Shown piece by piece: positions 33,480 to 46,500 of a DNA stretch of 64,000 nt. The notes beneath the pieces were generated by a model. It was not told the origin of the DNA and did no database searches. It worked only from the letters and a program-made list of their open reading frames with translations. The position numbers and the translations under genes are program-made. Where the stretch lies: contig JACAAK010000010.1 in assembly GCA_025093985.1 (NCBI GenBank), forward strand, positions 1,513,501-1,577,500, in the 5' to 3' direction. Source of the stretch: Calvatia gigantea. Its lineage: Eukaryota > Basidiomycota > Agaricomycetes > Agaricales > Lycoperdaceae. How positions within the stretch are numbered: the first letter of the stretch is position 1; every line of letters starts with the position of its first letter.

Positions 33480-33950
33480 TGGCTGCGTTCGCCGGCTCAT
33501 TCCTCAGCGTTCGGCAAATAGAGCCTCTTCTCAACAAATCAGATCCAGATGTCAACACTGTTCTTCTCGGACAGGGGTCACAAATTTGTGGAAATCCTGC
33601 CCGCTCGCTGCCAACTCCCCACACCCATTCAATCCATCCCGTACCACCCTACGGGTTGATACCCTGGGCCACAGCGTTGATGGAGTAGGCTGAATCCGAA
33701 CACGGTATAAAACCGCTACCATCACAAAACTGCCCCATTGAAAATAGTGTTGCAAGACCAACCCAAAGTTGTGATGGACCATGGTGGTGTGAATTTCACG
33801 CGTTCCATATTCTAGGATTGTCTGCGATCGGGATAGAAGTGCCAGGAAGCAAGTTTGAAGGGGTGAAGAGGCCGAGCTGACGGGAGTGGTCGGCACACTG
33901 ACACCGGAGCAAGCACCACCGGATACATTTACGATATCATTGGAACTGGG
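33480..33950 (-). pseudogene. Fourth, strongly decayed RNase H-like copy
   Basis: Two fragments in the right order and spacing recall the family: GGACSG near 33905-33930 (for IDGACSGNG, with the catalytic Asp lost) and SDSAYSINAV near 33675-33705, followed by a stop and a poor match to the end of the domain. Together with its position next to the other copies this suggests an old tandem relative. The call rests on short matches only. Confidence 0.4.
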
Positions 33951-33959
33951 ATTCAAACG

Positions 33960-34462
33960 AACTTGGAAGCTTAGACCATGAGAGGGCGAGAGAATACGAG
34001 CCGCGCGAAAACACGGGCGGATTCACAGGGCTCAGTCCAGCGTGGAACGCTGCATTAGAGTGCTACTGGCTTTATAGACCAAAATAATAAAGATAACAAG
34101 TTATCCGATGCACGCGACGGAAGAGCCAAAAAGAGCAACAGGAACAAACAATGGGCGGGGATGGGCGTCCGAGCCGAAGAACGGCTTGCAGGGCGAAACG
34201 TGTTGTGGACAATTTGGCCACTGGCCGCAACACCACAACATTAGCGCTTGTCCCGTCTCCCAACAACCACCAGCAACCCGTGTTCTTTACTAGTTCAAAC
34301 CCTTACACTGTACGTCCTGTTATGTTCTCATTCTCACCTTCCACAAGAACCTCATTTTATCGTTCCCGCCCAGCCTTCAAAGCTTCTCCCTTTGCCCTTG
34401 TCCTTATTTCTTCACGTTCTGCAAGTCCTTTATCTTTCCGTTCTTGAAGCAGCACATACACA
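33960..34462. other. Spacer upstream of the DMT transporter
   Basis: No gene recognised. The last 150 bases are pyrimidine-rich (CTTCTCCC, CCTTGTCCTTATTTC), as is usual just upstream of fungal start codons. Confidence 0.4.
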
Positions 34463-35694
34463 ATGTCCTCAAGTACAAGTTCCCTTGACGAGAAACAACA
34501 TTTCATCGACGCGGAATCCAAGGTCAATGATGGAAGCCAATCGCCCCTACCCACTCCCGTCTCGGCAAGCTCTTCCAAACCGAAAGCAAAAGTTTCTGGG
34601 ATTGTCATTACACCCATCTGGATTGTACTGAGCTCGGCGGTCATCATCTACAACAACTACCTCTACAACACCCTCAACTTCAAGTACCCCGTCTTCCTCG
34701 TAACATTCCACCTTACCTTCGCAGCGATCGGAACACGGGTCCTCCAGCGCACGACAAACCTCCTTGAAGGTGCCAAAGATGTTCATATGACCAAGGATAT
34801 GTTCGTAAAGTCGATTCTTCCTATCGGCCTCCTCTTTTCGGGAAGCCTTATCCTCAGCAACACTGCCTACCTCTACCTCAGTGTTTCTTATATTCAGATG
34901 CTGAAGGTTCGCGTTAATTCGAGCGGCTGCGGGCAGGGGACTATATACTGATTTTGCAGCAGGCCTTCACCCCAGTCGCAATCCTTTTGATACAATGGAC
35001 GTTCCGTCTCCAAGAACCGAATAAGAAACTTGCCACGATTGTCCTAATGATTTCCTCTGGCGTCGCTCTTGCCTCGCATGGAGAGTTACGTTTCAACCTT
35101 ATCGGGTTCATCACCCAGGCTGCCGCAGTTGCCGTACGTCTCTCACCGCTCATTGTTCAAGTTTATTGATCGTTCATACCCGCTTGCAGTTTGAAGCTTC
35201 TCGACTTGTCATGATTCAGGTACTTCTGCACAACCTCAAGATGGACCCATTAGTGTCATTGCACTATTACGCTCCTGTTTGCGCCGCCATCAACCTCACC
35301 ATTCTTCCCTTCACCGAGGGCCTTGCTCCTTTCTATGCTTTGCCCCAATTGGGCGCGGCTGTCCTTCTGAGTAATGCATCCGTTGCTTTTCTCCTGAACG
35401 TCGCGGCTGTTTTCCTCGTTGGTGCTGCCAGTAGCCTGGTGCTGACTCTCGCTGGCGTCTTCAAGGTCAGTCGATTTGGATAATCGATATGGATTGACAG
35501 ATTCTGAGGGGATTTGGTATAGGATATCCTTTTGATCACTGGTTCTGTCCTAATATTCAGCAGCTCGATTACACCTCTCCAAGTCTTTGGTTAGTACATC
35601 TGAGCACAATTGTGGTTACATTGACTTAGTTTCTTCAGGATATTCGGTTGCCCTTGCTGGGCTTGTCCTCTTCAAGGCGTCAGGAGGGAAATAA
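34463..35694 (+). CDS. DMT-family sugar-phosphate/nucleotide-sugar transporter (TPT, SLC35-like)
   Basis: Five exons (34463-34906, 34963-35133, 35190-35465, 35523-35589, 35639-35694) join in frame to 337 residues. A Ser-rich cytosolic N-terminus is followed by about ten transmembrane helices: IWIVLSSAVIIYNNYLYNTLNFKYPVF opens the TPT/EamA domain, then [61 protein letters not shown], and the closing LTLAGVFKDILLITGSVLIF and ITPLQVFGYSVALAGLVLFK. The TPVAxxL and GVFKDILL segments are typical of the triose-phosphate-translocator branch, Golgi or ER exchangers of sugar phosphates or nucleotide sugars. The substrate cannot be read from the sequence. No frame errors. Confidence 0.88.
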
Positions 35695-36536
35695 ATCTCA
35701 CGTCAAATGTTCTATGACTTCGGACGACTCATCCCATCAAGGGGGCGGGCGTTGATTGTTCACATGCATATATTGGTTCTACTATCGTGAAAGGGATTTT
35801 TGACGACATGGCAGTTTCATTTTTTCAGATGCTTTTTGTGCTTTCCCCTGGACTCCGAGCTTCAACGCACCGCATTTTATATTGTGTAAACAATTTTGTC
35901 TTTCAGGAGGTTTATTTTAGAGCTTAGATACAACCCATCCCACCTTGATCTGGTGGTGATTGTGTCAGATGCAGCTTTTTAATGCTAGCCTATTTTTAGA
36001 TGTAATCTCCATCGCGCTTCGACGAACCCCAAGAGTCTTCAAGGTGCGCGATGAATAAGTGAACTTTCCCTTCATCATGTCTATTTTTCACTCACTCCTC
36101 TCACGAGGAACATAACTCGCCGATATATCACCTCACATTTAACTTCTTTTCTCACAAGAAACCACTCCTCCGCTCTGTCCCCTCTTGCAAGGGTAAGATG
36201 GCCTTCGAAAAATCTCGGTTCTGACGAGGCCCCGATGCCCCGACATGCGAAGTTGTCACAACGTGGGAAGCCATCATCACACTTAAATGAATGCATTGGA
36301 GATTGGTCACTGGGCTGGACAATGTGGAATCATGGACTTTGGGAGGCTCGTCGTTCGACCAAATCAGAAAGGCGAAAACGAGCGAAATGTGTCTAATGCC
36401 TGGGCAAACTAAGATAGACATCCCAAACCCTGGCCGCAACAAAAAAGATCGCGACGATGGCGAGGTTAGCGTCAAGGCCACAGGCTCGAGAGGATAAATG
36501 TTATCCCACACATCTCCGTATTGAACAACTCGGGCA
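35695..36536. other. Intergenic stretch, no gene recognised
   Basis: Holds the 3' untranslated part of the transporter gene. No domain or repeat recognised. Confidence 0.4.
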
Positions 36537-37640
36537 CTAGGGCGATATTAATGACCCTTCCGAGCGTCGAAATCCTATCGACAGTTGGATTTGACGCCGA
36601 CTGGGTGCGTCCATGGGAATTAGCTCTATAACGTTGCCCATGGAGCCCTGAGTGCCCGCAAGATCGGATGTCCCCCGCGATAGGAACATCCGGATGGTGA
36701 TGGAAACACGCGCGACGGCGATTGAGGTTGCAACGAGGGCGACACTGAATAGTGTGAAAGTCAGATACATACACGTACGTGAAGCAAGCCAAAATAACGG
36801 ACGGAGAGATAGCAGCTGGAATGCTAAGCTGTAGATCCAATTGCAATGAGAAATGATTGTTGGTGGTTTTGATGATAGCGACTTACAGATGGGGTGTCGG
36901 TCCTGGAGACCAAGATTACGGTCCAGAGAAATGTGACTGATGTTTACGAGTATAAATGATGAAATGAGGATTCGTGACCAAGCAACACTGCAAAATTATC
37001 TCGTACCGGACGCCACAAAGTTGATAGCACACCCACTGTAATGTGACGTCAGGAACAGAAGAGTCAGCGGGAAAGCAACTCACTCCCAAAATACCTTCCT
37101 TGTTGTTTCCGACATATCCCATAGATTGTTGTTCAATCGTGCCAAATAGACGGCTAGGCCGTGTAGATACATCTTTCATATCGCTCAGGAGGTGCTAACG
37201 AAAAGTGATAGGGCAACGCACATGATATAGAAGTGGAGGGATGTAGGTTACCCATAGATTACCGGGAGGTTGAACCTTGCAACCAACCGAAACAAAAGGC
37301 CCTATGGACGTTGTGGTCAAGACATTAAAATCTCCCACATATTTCGCCGATAGGACCAAGGATAGCGATATCGAGAGAGCGAGCCCGGACGCTAAGCCAA
37401 TCCGAATGTTACGCCGGCGTTGGAAAAGGTACCAGAGCTTGTTGCCAACAAGCACTACGAAAAATATTATTTGGCTTGCTGGGTGCGTAGAACAGGGTAG
37501 GTGGTGTACGCACTTTGCCCTGTACATATGCACAACATATTGACAATGAGCGAGGCGTATATGCCCCGAGTACATCTGGAGATAATGTGAGGAGGCACGC
37601 TTCAGGTATGAAGCTGTTACTTTACATCTAAGCAAAGCTT
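36537..37640 (-). pseudogene. Possible multi-exon membrane protein (DUF6533-like) or its remnant
   Basis: Minus-strand pieces look like parts of one of the many basidiomycete DUF6533-type membrane proteins: GNKLWYLFQRRRNIRIGLASGLALSISLSLVLSA (37350-37500, a loop and a membrane helix) and a GCKVQPPGNLWVTYIPPLLYH segment near 37210-37300. Nearer the end is TLFSVALVATSIAVARVSITIRMF (36690-36770), with a hydrophilic tail. I could not join them by convincing splice sites: the middle section, about 36850-37200, has stops in every frame tried. It may be a decayed copy. The function of the family is unknown. Confidence 0.3.
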
Positions 37641-38521
37641 CGTTTGTGAGTAGTCGGGTCGGGCAGGATCCGACTGGCGTACCTCAATGTTTGGGTTCGG
37701 GACTAGTACGACTACCAAAAAGCGGACCTCAGTGTCGAAGTTCAGCGGTTACAGATGACATCGCTGACCATACAGGGAGGCACTACGGAACCCCAGCCCA
37801 AGGAATCTCAATCAGTGGCGTCCGTCTTCATAAAAATTAAAGTTTGAAGAATTACATCAGGGCGAGCCATGTCGTGTATCGGTTCTGTTGAAGAATTGTC
37901 ATAAGGTTTTTCCCGGCAAAGGATATATTGTGCAGGGAACATACAATGAAGAATAGCACCCTGCCTCTCGTCCATTCTCTCTTTGCCCAAAAGAATTCTA
38001 CCTTTGAAACGGTGAGCGGAATATCCTAGACGGACTTTAATGGTTAGGATTACCTCTGCTGCAAAACTGATGCAATATTCGTATGCTAGGATGGCAGCCT
38101 CCCTTATGAGTTAAAGGTTTCTGAACGAGCCTGACCCAAGGTCCTACCAAACCATGAAAGCAACGATATCGTGAGTGTTGCGGAGAGCTCCGTTCCCCGT
38201 AGCAGGTCGATATACTGGGCTTGGTGTGACGTGCTCATCAGCAGGGAGGAAAGTGCCGAAGTTCTCTCCCTGGGCCTGTGGTATTACGGTCGAGGAATAA
38301 ACTAAACCGAACACAGCGCAGCTGCGCTAGCCCAAAGTTGTAGCAGTGATGGTGGGAGGATAAGATTGCTATTATGCTACCACGACACCCCTACATCACC
38401 GCACCCATTCAGTGACAGTGTTGATGAACAGCAACACTCGCATCATCAGTCGTCGCCATTGAAGAGTCAGGCAACCCTGCAAATGCTCAAGTTTCTGGTC
38501 CTACACAAGACACTTCGGGCT
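37641..38521. other. Intergenic stretch, no gene recognised
   Basis: About 880 bases without a recognisable gene or repeat. Confidence 0.4.
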
Positions 38522-39791
38522 TTACCGCCCCAAATAATTCGTCCACCATTCTTCAAATAAAGAAAGCCCTAATCCCCCTTCAATCCCCAGCTCTTCCGTT
38601 TCCTTGGTAGAGAGGTGGCAATCTCTGGGACGTGTGGTAGCGCCTGCACCGGTGGGGGGATTTGAATCTGGGATGATGTGGGCATGGGACATGCCCAAAA
38701 TTTTTGCGAAAATCAGACAGATCTCGTATTTCGTGAAGGGTTCATCGGCACTGTAATGAAGTATTTGGGGAAGAGCTTTCTGCCGATCTGTGTAATGTGT
38801 CAAAACAGGCCCTGAGGCGCACAGCTGGAAATCGCACCTATCGCACGGACGAGGAAATCGGCGATATCCTCGACGTTCGTGGGATATCGAGTCGCGTAAT
38901 GGTCCGTCTTGTACTGTTTCCCTGACTGGTCCATAACGACGTCGAGAAGGACATTAATTGCTGAATCAGAATTCTTCGGGGCCGGTCCATACCTATAGCC
39001 TCATTATTGTCTGCGGTAGCGGTTATTTACAATGCAAAGAGGACTGACAAGACAGGAACTCTGAGAATGACATATTTGGCCCCTGCTGCCAAGGAAATGG
39101 CAAATTCACCGTCTCGTTTGGACTTGCCGTACAATTGAAGCGGGTTTGTCTGGGAGCTAGGAGTATATGGTGGGGTGGTGCCGTCGAAAACATAGTCTTG
39201 CAATTGAATTTGAACTTCGTTTCTCCGGCTAAACCTCACCTCCTTACCTGTGGAAATATATACAAGCGTGAATCCGAGGTCCTTCGCAAGTAAGGCGAGA
39301 CGACCGGGTACCTCCGCGTTGAGCTGGGAAGATCAAACCGCTGGGTGGTGTCATCAGGAAGAGGGATTCTTTCCTTACGCGTTGAGTTCCTTGGGGGTCC
39401 TGTGTGTGTGTTATGCGTCAGGAGGCTTCCATCGTAGGGTCAGGGACAGACTTTTTCTGCCACATCAGGCCGTCTTTCCGCAGCGCAATGAATAACCCCT
39501 GGAACCACCTTATGAGAGCCAGAGCCAGCGCCAAGAAGATGAGGTACCGACAGTCAGGTTTGAGGTCTCGTAAGAATTCCTGGACGGCTCCCTCATCGGT
39601 CATATCGAGTGAAATGAGATCTCCCCCCGCCCTCGAGTTTGCGAGCCCAAATGTTGAATGATTAGCCGATTTGAAAGCTTTGTACACCGTGGATCCCAAT
39701 ACCCCAGATGCGCCTGTTCAAACCACCAAGGTCGTCACCACACTAACCCTAGGTCGAATTGCACCGTACCAGTGACCAATACTTTGACCAT
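38522..39791 (-). CDS. RmlD/MAT2B-like NAD(P)-dependent reductase (extended SDR)
   Basis: The ATG at 39789-39791 starts MVKVLVTG, and a first intron then joins it to ASGVLGSTVYKAF, completing the Rossmann motif TGASGVLG that binds NAD(P). Further exons give LKPDWVIHCAAERRPDVAEKDPQGTQ, LNAEVPGRLALLAKDLGFTLVYIST, DYVFDGTTPPYTPSS, LQLYGKSKRDGE (the YxxxK pair of SDR enzymes), ILRVPVLYGPAPKNSDSAINV, and a C-terminal domain ending FEEWWTNYLGR with the stop at 38522-38524. All junctions keep the frame. The same fold serves dTDP-4-dehydrorhamnose reductase and the regulatory beta subunit of methionine adenosyltransferase; in fungi lacking dTDP-rhamnose the MAT2B-like role is more likely, but that is inference. 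Length is about 320 residues, normal for the family. Confidence 0.85.
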
Positions 39792-42047
39792 ATTGCCTTA
39801 AGTCAACGTTAGGACTCCTTCCGTGTGCAAGTTTCAATAGTTCAATATGGGGTGGTGATCAGTGCTGTGATAGCATCGTGTTTCAGCACGTTTGCGGCTG
39901 TTTGCGGCCATGTCCAAGATAGCGTCACGCGTACTGCGGGTGGGAAATCTTGCCCTTCGGGAAATTCCGTGCCCACGTCCTGGGATACCTCAGCCATTTG
40001 CATCTTCCTCCATCGGTTGCATCTGGTGTCTCGGGTTGTTCTCAGGCGTGAGGTGGTCACATCCCTGGTTCTAAAACTACCGACAACTTTCCCGTACGGA
40101 CAGAAACCTCTCAGTCTCATGGGTGGACCGAAGATTCCAATTCCTGAAGTTCCCTGCCGGACGTCATCGAGCGTTGGCGCCATTGGTTGATATTCTGACG
40201 TTTAGTGACACTCGAACGTATGATGGCGTATCCTTTGAATCGAGACGGCCGCGGAATACAATTCCAGAAATCCATACGTGGTTGGGCCGAGGTATAGTTT
40301 TCGTGGCTGCATCCCGTTCTAAACTTAGGCTCCGCTAATAAGTATAGACTATGCTTCGATCTTGCGCCTTTCATACTTCCAAATCGGCAAACTGTTCTCC
40401 GCTTTTCACGGCCCGATGATCAACTGTCCTTCTTCTTGTGATGGAGGTTAACGGAACCTCGTTCGGGATGGTCCAAGCACAAGCTGATGTGCCCGTGTTG
40501 GTCCCGTGTTGCGCATCGCCAAGTCACCGCTTTCATGTCTTCGGTTTTAGGACCTCCTCAACGGGTTCCCATAGGACTCGACAAGATCGAGGATGGAATG
40601 CCACGCGAGACAGTGCATTTTTATGTTGTTATTTCCTCCATAAGCGTCATCTGATCGGCGTTACTATTCAGGCTGCGGGAAATGTTTTGCCTAAAATGGT
40701 TTCGACTCGGCCATGCCGCTGGGCTGAAAGACCAAGAATTTGTGTCTGAATTGTTTGAATCGCCAACCAGACCATCGTCGGCTTGCGCACAACCTTCTCG
40801 CACGGTGACCTCAGTCCTTCGGCGCTGTCAGGAAACCCAACTCATATATGCCGAAAAATTTGGTGATTGTCGCTCGGTATGGCCGTTCTACGTCAGACTC
40901 GCCAGATTTGTGTGGGAGCCGGTCATCTAAACATGGACTACCCCCACTGACGAAACTAGGACATTCGTACTCGATTAGTGCCAGTTGGTGCCCCAGTGCC
41001 TCCCAGCGCTTGTTCGGGCTCCCATGTCAGTGTTGTTATGGTGTCGTCAGGGCCGGAAGGAACCTCAAACCCAATCAAAAAATATAACCACGTGTATCAC
41101 ATCAAGAGATGTTGGAGTGTTAGTAGATCGCAAACAATTCGTACGCAGTTTCTCATAGCGTACCTAAAAATCCTGATCACGTACCGGTTCCAGAAGTTTG
41201 TTCCACGCCTAAACAATTGAAAGGCAGTCCCTGGAAGTTTTCGCCGAACAGTGCGACTCTCATGGGGAGACTTCTTGGGTTTTAAAAAACCTGCAGACAT
41301 CAAAAATTTCAGGGTTCAAATCGTAATCAGGGTCCCGATAGGCTTCGTTCCAGTGTTGTGACCAAGTCGTCAGGTCTTGTTATTCAGTCTACCTGGGAAC
41401 CAATCATCAAGGAGAATCACGCGATCGCCAATAAGATTTGCCTCTCATTGGTTTTTGGCCCGTTTCCCAAGGATCCCTGATATTTTTGATATTTCTGGGT
41501 CGCCCAATGCAATAAAGATTGACCTTGTCACTCGACATCTTTCGGCCTGGTTTCTCGTCTCAGATTCTTTTAGGGCATGCGCCGTCGAGCAGAATCAACT
41601 TCAGGAGGCTCACCGCCTTTGCAACAGAGCGTACCGACGGTAATACACTCTCGTGTGACGACATATAAGTGATTAAGTCCTCTACCGTCGGTCCCAAGCA
41701 AGTTATTGACTCTTGCCCACAGATCAGTTCAGCTCGAGCTGCACTTATGCAGCGCTCGACTTAAACTCAAGGATGCCAATCAAGGGGCTCAAGCGGTTTT
41801 TAGTCAGAACGATAAAGTCTCTGGCAAGGTCTTCCTCGATCCCAGCTGTCACCATACTGGCAGACTCTCCGTGATTGTGTGTCTAAATTTCCTCGATTTC
41901 AACAGCTAAGCCTAACGTTTCCCTAATAGCTAGAGGGAACGTTCCACTATCAGAAAGTTCACGAGGTTGACGAGACTGTCTCACCCCGTCCTCACCCCGC
42001 TTCCGCTTTTCACAAACATGTTTTTCTCACATCAACCATCCACATCA
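39792..42047. other. Long stretch without a recognisable gene
   Basis: About 2.2 kb. Several open frames of 60-120 codons occur, but none shows a known domain, and I found no consistent exon chain on either strand. It may contain the decayed remains of a gene. Confidence 0.35.
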
Positions 42048-43208
42048 ATGTATCCCCAGCAAACGAAACACCCTCCCTTTTCCCCTTTCAAACGTCTTTC
42101 ATGAGGAGACGTCCAAGTGCCTCCCGCCTATCCTCAAGCCCGGCATCTCCACAACGCGCATTCAATTTCTCATTCGAGTTCCCCCAGAGTTGCCGGAAGG
42201 GGGAAGAGCTCCCTTGCTCCTTTTCATCCTTGACGGATGTCGAATCTACATCAAAGCCTTTTGCCATCATATACAGAATAATGGCGCATTGGGAACCAAG
42301 CATGAGCTTGGACAATACTTCGAGGCAGGTGCTACTCAAGTTGTCTCGTGCTCCGTGTTGATCCTCTTACAGTTTGGAGGTACCTATCATCGTTCAGGGA
42401 GACAGGGACTTCCAGTCAATAGATGCATCTCCCAAAAGCCTAGAATCATGGACGGAAATGCCTTTAAAGGCTGAGCGTCCTGTTCCCTTTCGTTGCGCTG
42501 TAAGTTGTCACCATCTCTTCTCCACATTCTTAGAGCTGACAACAGTCACTAGGTTACTCTCCCTTCGTCGATCACCTTCTCGCGATCTTCGGTGATACCC
42601 TACTTCGTCGTTTTTACCACAAACCCTCGCTCTCCAAGTCTGGCCAAGGAGATAGCAGCTGATGCTTCCATTTCCGTGTCGCTTGTTCGGCAAATCACCG
42701 TGACGGAGCAGGCTTACCTCCCGCTTACACCTCCAGTTACACCCTCAAGCGACGATCCTGACTCATCCACCGGGAGGGGGAAACTTTTGCGTAAGGTTGC
42801 TAGGAATGTCCATCAGCGGCAATGGTCGGGACGTTCAGATTCTTCTGTCGACCCGAGAGACAAGCCGCTTCCAGAACTTCCGGCTCAGACCTTCTTAGAA
42901 AGGCGCACAATCAGAAGTGATATGTGCATTGGCTTTCAGAAGAGACCGCGACACCAGTGTGACCCAGGCGGTCACCCCTCTCTGGATGCTCAGATGGCTT
43001 TGCCAGATGGTCTTTACAAGGCCAAGTTCGCTCTTAACCACGATATGCTCCCTTGTATAGATTGGTACGGTCTTTGTGTCAAGGTTCGTGACTCCCAGTT
43101 GCCTCCTTGCAAGTCTATCCTGACAAGGTTCTTCAGTATTATTTAGACGTGTCCGTACTGATTGGTCAAGACGAGCTTCGAGCCCGAGTTCCTGTCCAAG
43201 TCGTATAG
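42048..43208 (+). CDS. Arrestin-like protein, start and one frame uncertain
   Basis: Recognisable pieces in order: PPILKPGISTTRIQFLIRVPPELPEGGRAPLL (about 42120-42220), LEVPIIVQGDRDFQS and SWTEMPLKAERPVPFRCA (42374-42498), an intron (about 42500-42555), then VTLPSSITFSRSSVIPYFVVFTTNPRSPSLAKEIAADASISVSLVRQITV and a Pro/Ser linker. It ends with MALPDGLYKAKFALNHDMLPCIDWYGL and, over a last intron (43084-43137), YYLDVSVLIGQDELRARVPVQVV with the stop at 43206-43208. The beta-rich repeats and wording resemble arrestin-like proteins of Agaricomycetes, which in fungi act as ubiquitin-ligase adaptors for endocytosis; that role is inferred. The frame changes by one base near 42373, and no ATG lies in frame with the first piece, so the 5' end is not solved. 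Confidence 0.5.
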
Positions 43209-43580
43209 ATCATGAAGTTCTTTTTCTCAAGACGTTTCCTCTGTTTTACTTGCTGTCGATTGCCCCTCGGATTTAACTAGCTGAAAGTTTTCCAGTGTTA
43301 GGGATTAAATACTCGTCGGCGTGTTTTTTTTGGCCGCTGGCGCTGATTATTCTTATTTAACTTTGTTCCAACTGTATCGATATTTACTTTCGGTCCCTCG
43401 CTCTCTGATTTCTTAATGTTAATAGTTTAGCCCTTTAAAAGTGGCTCTGTATCATAGGGAATTAAATAAAATCTCATTATTTTCTCAGTTTGGCGACAAC
43501 CAGGTGAACAAGCGCGTGTGACGGGGTTCCTGTGTGCACACCGTGCTCGTGTGTGACAGGCCTCCTTCCATCTAAGAACC
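43209..43580. promoter_or_regulatory. Intergenic region, presumed VPS16 promoter
   Basis: 370 bases between two genes on the same strand. It holds an AT-rich 3' part (about 43300-43490) and then a GC-richer stretch before the VPS16 ATG, whose context is AACCATGG. No specific factor site is called. Confidence 0.35.
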
Positions 43581-46500
43581 ATGGACGAACACCCCACTAT
43601 ATCATGGCAGGCAATGCAAGATGGAAACGTTTTTTACCGTCGCCAGCACCTCTATGACGTTTCAGGCAAACTGCCCGATTTAAATGATTACATTGTTGCA
43701 GGATGTCGATATGGTGGTCCAATAGGTGCGAGCGATCTGTTGCGCGATCCATTTGCGTTGAAGAATCATTATTATCATCTAGCCCTCATGCGTGATACTA
43801 CGAAGATATTGACCTTGAACCGTTCAGGTCCGGTTCCGTCAAAATCACAAGTCCAAGTTTATTCTCCTGCGGGAGAGTCACTCTTGTTGTTTAGTGTGTG
43901 GATCATATCTTCAACAATATATCTGCCGAGGGATGCTGACCAAACGATATAGTGGGACCAAGGGAAGATTATACGCTTTGGTTGGACGTTAGATGAACGA
44001 CTGGTCCTATTGAACGAGGAAGGCGTTTACCGGATATATGATTTACAGGGGGAATACCTGCAACACTCCCTTGGAACGGAAGCAGCTGAACTCGGAATAA
44101 TCGATGCGCGAATACACGGCAATGGATTGGTCGCGTTGACGAGTACACTTATGCTGCTGGAAGTCAAGAATTGGGATGGAGGGAAACCCCTCGCACTGGC
44201 CAATCCAGGTAAGTCCCAGACGCGTTCTTAGTGAGCACGTACCATATAATGATCTTATGTTGCTAGGTCTTTCCGAACCACCGCATACATGGGCCGTCAT
44301 ACCCCCTGACCTTAATATTTCCCGTCATGTCGAGGTTTTGCTCTCAGTCGAATCCACCATCTTTACTGTCGATAACCTGGAGAGCATCGACCAACGTTTA
44401 TCCAGAGGGCCTTTTACCCATATATCTCCCTCGCCGAATGGCAAATCTCTTGCATTACTCACGTTCTCTGGAATTCTCTGGGTGGTGTCGACCGATCTTC
44501 AACGAAGCATGGCCGAATTCGACACCAACAATGTGGTTGGTGCTGAGGGACCAGTCCAACAAGTTGAGTGGTGCGGAAGCGATGCCATCTTGTTAACATG
44601 GAATGGCCTTGCCGTCCTGGTGGGACCTTTTGCAGACACTTTACAGTGCGTGGATTGGGATTACCATATACTGAGTATTAACTCAGAACGTCATAGATAT
44701 TTCTATAGTGGTTCCTTGTTTGTTGTGACGGAAATGGATGGCGTACGGGTGCTGGGACCCGACGTCTGTGATCTACTCCAGAAAGTCCCAGGTAAGAATC
44801 GTTTCATACCTACTGGGTTGCAGCTGAGCGGGAACGCAGCGTCGACGTTGTCGGTCTTCCGCCCTGGTTCAACATCACCCTCAGCGATTCTCTATGATGC
44901 CTGGGAAAGCTTCAACAACCGCTCGCCAAAGGCGGACGAGAGTATACGTAGCATCAAGCCAGACCTGGGGACAGCAGTAGATGAATGCGTTGATGCAGCT
45001 GGCCAGGAATGGGAACCTCACTGGCAGCGTCGACTTTTAAGCGTTTGTCGCGTTTCACCTGAGTGAAACCCTTTTACTTATCAACCCCTCTAGGCCGCGA
45101 AGTTCGGACGGGGATATTTAGATTTTCACAACCCGACGGATTTCGTCAATATGGGTCAAACATTGAAAGTGCTGAATGCAGTCAGATCCTACGAGGTAGG
45201 TATACCCCTTACATATTCTCAGTAAGTTTTGTAGTCCCCGCTAGAAAGCGCACTAACATAGGTTACACAGGTACAACTATGCTTCGCCTTCCCATCTCAT
45301 AACGCGACTTACGTCTCGGAACCTGCACCTCCTTGCCTTGCGGATATCATCCTTCCTGAACTTGAAACCTAGTGTCGTGTTGAAGCACTGGGCTTGTTCC
45401 ATAATTGCGCGAACGAGACCTTCAGCCAAAGGTTCAGGAGCCAATGTAGAGTTGGCCGGGGATGACGAGGTTTGCTCCATGATTGTTGAAAAATTCAAAC
45501 AACTGGGGGGTGCCGATGTCAGCTACGCGGACATTGCGAAGCGCGCTTGGGAAATCGGTCGCCCTGGTCTTGCTACGAAGGCAAGTCGCTCAGTCACAAT
45601 TCCTTTTTCTTCTTTCCTTTCTAACTAGTATCTGGCAGTTGCTAGAGTATGAAACTAAGGCATCAGACCAAGTACCTCTCCTCTTAGTGATGGAACAAGA
45701 TCGTCTGGCCCTCAGCAAGGCAGTGGATAGCGGAGATACAGACATGGGTATGCTCTCAGTGGCATGGATATCCCTGCGATATATTCATCCACACATCAGT
45801 TTATTATGTCCTACTCCACCTTCACAAACGACTTTCTTTGGGTGCCTTCTTCCGATTGATTGAGGATGGTGGTGACAAGCTTGCGCCCGCCAGGAAGTTG
45901 CTTGAGGTTTATGCTCGTGAACAAGATCGGGAGATGTTGCGAAATTTCTACTATTCCGATGACAGACGAGTTGAGAGTGCCATTTTGTTACTTGAAGAAG
46001 CTACCAGAGCAGCCGTAGGTTTTATGCGCCTTCCTCTCCCCGTCACGGCTCAAAATCCTTCCAGGACCAGGCAATCAAATTGACTTCAGTTCAGAAAGCA
46101 CAAAAGTTTTTCTCAGAGGATAAAGATCGCAGTTTTGAAGCAAAGGTAGTGATCGATTCTGAGCAAACGGGTGATATCCACTGACCACTCAATACAGATG
46201 ATGGGGGAAAATACACGCCTCCTGACACTACAGCAACAACTCGAGAAAGAAACAGACGGAAAGATCTCGTTTTTTGGGCTGAGTGTAGACGAAACCATCA
46301 GGCAGTGCCTAGTCAATGCTCTATCGAAACGAGCCGATAGAATTAAGGTCGACTTTGGGGTACCTGACAAACGGTAAAGCCCTGAATTGTCTTCTGTCCT
46401 CGGTTAACGAACAGTCATACGCAGCTTCTGGTACTTGAAACTGCACGCCCTGACAGAGATCCAGGATTTCGAAGCCTTGGATGCATTCTCCAAATCTAAA

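Noticed and set aside
39842..40190. Overlapping open frames on both strands
   Set aside because: Neither shows a recognisable domain, and no exon chain could be built; left as unassigned sequence.
44646..44686. A 41-nt intron in VPS16 ending at the first CAG
   Set aside because: It shifts the frame; the acceptor at 44695-44696 gives a 51-nt intron and the conserved DTLQYFYSGS.
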